From assembly GCF_014649995.1 (NCBI RefSeq), contig NZ_BMUC01000006.1, forward strand, positions 289,601 to 353,600: 64,000 bases of DNA, given 5' to 3'. The number at the start of each line of letters is the position of its first letter. Position 1 is the first letter of the stretch. Under the pieces are notes generated by a model. That model had not been told where the DNA came from. It worked only from the letters and a program-made list of their open reading frames with translations, and searched no databases. Origin of the DNA: Streptomyces griseoflavus (lineage in GTDB: Bacteria; Actinomycetota; Actinomycetes; Streptomycetales; Streptomycetaceae). Positions 62,492-64,000 of this stretch are shown here, in pieces. The position numbers and the translations under genes are program-made.

Positions 62492-63421
62492 TCAGAACTC
62501 GATGCGCTCGCGACGGGTGGCGCGCAGCATGACCACGGACACGATCAGGGTGAGGACCAGCATGACCACGCCCATGGCGCAGGCGTAGCCGCTCCGGCCG
62601 TACAGCAGGAAGTTGCGCATCATCACGGTCGACATGACCTCGCTGTGGTGGTCCGGGCCACCGCCGTAGTCGCCGGCGGTCATGGTGGAGACCAGGATGA
62701 ACATGTCCATCGCCGCGATGCCGAGGTAGACCCACGCGGTCTGCACGGAGTCCCACAGCAGCGGCAGAGTGATGCGGAAGAAGGACTGGGTGCGGCTCGC
62801 CCCGTCGATGAGCGCGGCCTCGTAGATGTCGCGCGGAATCGACTGCATGGCCGCGGAGAACAGCACCAGGTAAAAGCCCACGCCGTGCCAGACGACCACG
62901 GCCATCAGGGCCCACAGGACGAAGTTCGGCTCGTTGAGCCATTCCACGGGATTTTGGCTGTCGACCAGTCCGAGCTTGATCAGGACGCCGTTGAGCATGC
63001 CGCCGCCGTCACTGCGGTAGACGGCTCCGAACAGCACGGCCAGGATCGCCAGCGACAGGACCTGCGGAAAGAAGTAGATGACCCGGTAGTACTTCGATCC
63101 GGCGACTCCGGAGACGCCTCCGGAACGTCCCCGTCCGCCCGCGTTCAGCATGAAGGCGAAGAACAGCGCGAGCAGAATGGTGATCACCGGGATGAACACC
63201 AGGAACAGGATGTTGTGCCAGATGGCACCCATGAAGATGTCGTCCTTGAACAACGCGGTGTAGTTGTCCAGGCCGACGAAGTCGAAGCTCTGTGACTGCC
63301 CCTTCCAGTCGGTCAGTGAATAACCGAACGTCTGGATGTACGGCCAGATCACGAAGATCAGATAGAGCGCCACGGGAAAGAAGAGGAATCCCGCGACGAA
63401 CCGGTGCTGCCCTTTGCGCAT
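62492..63421 (-). CDS. ngcF: GlcNAc/chitobiose ABC transporter permease NgcF
   Basis: A 309-residue MalF-type permease. Helices include FVAGFLFFPVALYLIFVIWPY, NILFLVFIPVITILLALFFAFML and LWALMAVVVWHGVGFYLVLFSAAM; the EAA loop is IYEAALIDGASRTQSFFRITLPLLWD. It follows ngcE by 75 bases and precedes ngcG by 15, so the three are one operon. Confidence 0.9.
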   Translation of the reverse strand: MRKGQHRFVAGFLFFPVALYLIFVIWPYIQTFGYSLTDWKGQSQSFDFVGLDNYTALFKDDIFMGAIWHNILFLVFIPVITILLALFFAFMLNAGGRGRSGGVSGVAGSKYYRVIYFFPQVLSLAILAVLFGAVYRSDGGGMLNGVLIKLGLVDSQNPVEWLNEPNFVLWALMAVVVWHGVGFYLVLFSAAMQSIPRDIYEAALIDGASRTQSFFRITLPLLWDSVQTAWVYLGIAAMDMFILVSTMTAGDYGGGPDHHSEVMSTVMMRNFLLYGRSGYACAMGVVMLVLTLIVSVVMLRATRRERIEF

Positions 63422-63496
63422 GACGTCCTGCCCCTGGGTGTGGCCGCCGCGGGCCGGGAATCCTCCCGGCCCGCGGCGGTCGTCGGTCGAGCGAGA

Positions 63497-64000
63497 TCAG
63501 TCGCGGCGGTTCTTCTGCGAGGCCGGGTCCTTGGCCTGCTTGTCGACCGCGGCCTGGGCCCGCTTGAGCCATTCCTTGGGCTGGATGCGCTTGGCCATCA
63601 GCTCGTTGGAGGCGTTCTCGATGGCCGTGCCCATCTCGCTGTACCACTCGGTGTACAGGTAGCGGAAGGTGTTGTCGCCGGCCGCCCGGGAGGCCTCGAC
63701 GGTGGACTGGGTGCCCGGCCGCAGCTGGACGTCCGGGTCGACGCCGTCCTTGAGGATGGTCAGCGAGTTGGCCTCCTTGGCGAACATGGTCGCCCAGTCC
63801 TTGGAGAGCATCATCCGCATGAACTCCTGGGCCGCGGGGAGGTTCTTGGCCTTGGACGGGATGATGAACGGCTCGCCGGAGCCGGCCCGGATCGCCTCGA
63901 AGGGCAGTGCGCTGTCCGCCAGCACCGGCATCGGCAGGAACTTCATGTCGAAGTCGTCCGGTGTCGTCTTGAGCTGCTCGTTCTCGAGCCAGGAACCGCT
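63497..64000 (-). CDS. ngcE: NgcE sugar-binding protein, C-terminal part only
   Basis: The last 167 codons of an extracellular solute-binding protein of the MalE type; the start and lipobox lie beyond the right edge. Visible: PMPVLADSALPFEAIRAGSGEPFIIPSKAKN, AAQEFMRMMLSKDWATMFAKEANSLTILKDG, FRYLYTEWYSEMGTAIENASNELM and EWLKRAQAAVDKQ. In S. coelicolor NgcE binds GlcNAc and chitobiose with high affinity. Context (ngcF, ngcG, rok7B7) supports the name. Confidence 0.88.
   Translation of the reverse strand, partial: SGSWLENEQLKTTPDDFDMKFLPMPVLADSALPFEAIRAGSGEPFIIPSKAKNLPAAQEFMRMMLSKDWATMFAKEANSLTILKDGVDPDVQLRPGTQSTVEASRAAGDNTFRYLYTEWYSEMGTAIENASNELMAKRIQPKEWLKRAQAAVDKQAKDPASQKNRRD

Overview
The window is chromosomal DNA from a Streptomyces (or very close relative). 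GC is about 72%, GTG starts and GTGA/ATGA stop-start overlaps are common, and several genes start directly after a TAnnnT-type -10 box as leaderless transcripts. Gene content and order match, as far as I remember, the S. coelicolor SCO6061 to SCO6005 interval read in that direction (msrB-murC at the left, whiI and hemE in the middle, dxs, xylFGH, rok7B7 and ngcEFG at the right). I see no tRNA, rRNA, CRISPR array, insertion sequence or prophage.

Left part (1-25950): msrB (cut by the edge), murC, a small unknown protein, a RibD_C reductase and zapE. Then come a SulP transporter broken by one extra G, a PhoX-like Tat protein, an ArsR/SRPBCC pair with a palindromic operator, a FAD/Rieske oxidoreductase, a lipoprotein NodB deacetylase, a zinc-ribbon microprotein, a Pth2-type hydrolase and a neutral ceramidase. 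These are followed by a VapB-like orphan, a DUF692 enzyme beside a TIGR04222 membrane protein, an S33 peptidase, the heme genes hemQ and hemG, a DUF4349 lipoprotein, a CoA-disulfide-reductase-like flavoprotein and a rhomboid protease.

Middle (26000-43450): a GntR regulator and a ribose/deoxyribose operon on the minus strand (rbsK, permease, binding protein, ATPase, rbsD, deoC). Its promoter has TTGACT-17-TACGAT and carries GntR-like half sites. Next are a PAS/GAF/SpoIIE phosphatase, hemE, a DUF3000 protein, the sporulation regulator whiI behind a sigma-WhiG type promoter, ribonuclease D, a LacI-family fossil and the fatty-acid beta-oxidation pair (thiolase and FadB).

43478-50985 is the most interesting block: an apparent synthase-dependent exopolysaccharide locus. 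It holds a membrane-anchored CBM3+GH16-like protein, a Tat-exported NodB deacetylase, a class-I hyaluronan-synthase-like glycosyltransferase with a QQQYPP tail, a nucleotide-sugar dehydrogenase of the UDP-HexNAc type and an LCP-family protein. Long perfect hairpins bound the two converging operons. Together they could make, trim, deacetylate and possibly wall-attach a hyaluronan-like aminoglycan that I do not know to have been described.

Right part (51000-64000): a beta-propeller-like hypothetical, a NYN/PIN-like protein, an APC amino-acid permease and dxs. Then come a xylose-type ABC importer (xylFGH), its ROK regulator rok7B7 with matching operator sequence, and the GlcNAc/chitobiose importer ngcEFG, whose binding-protein gene runs off the right edge.
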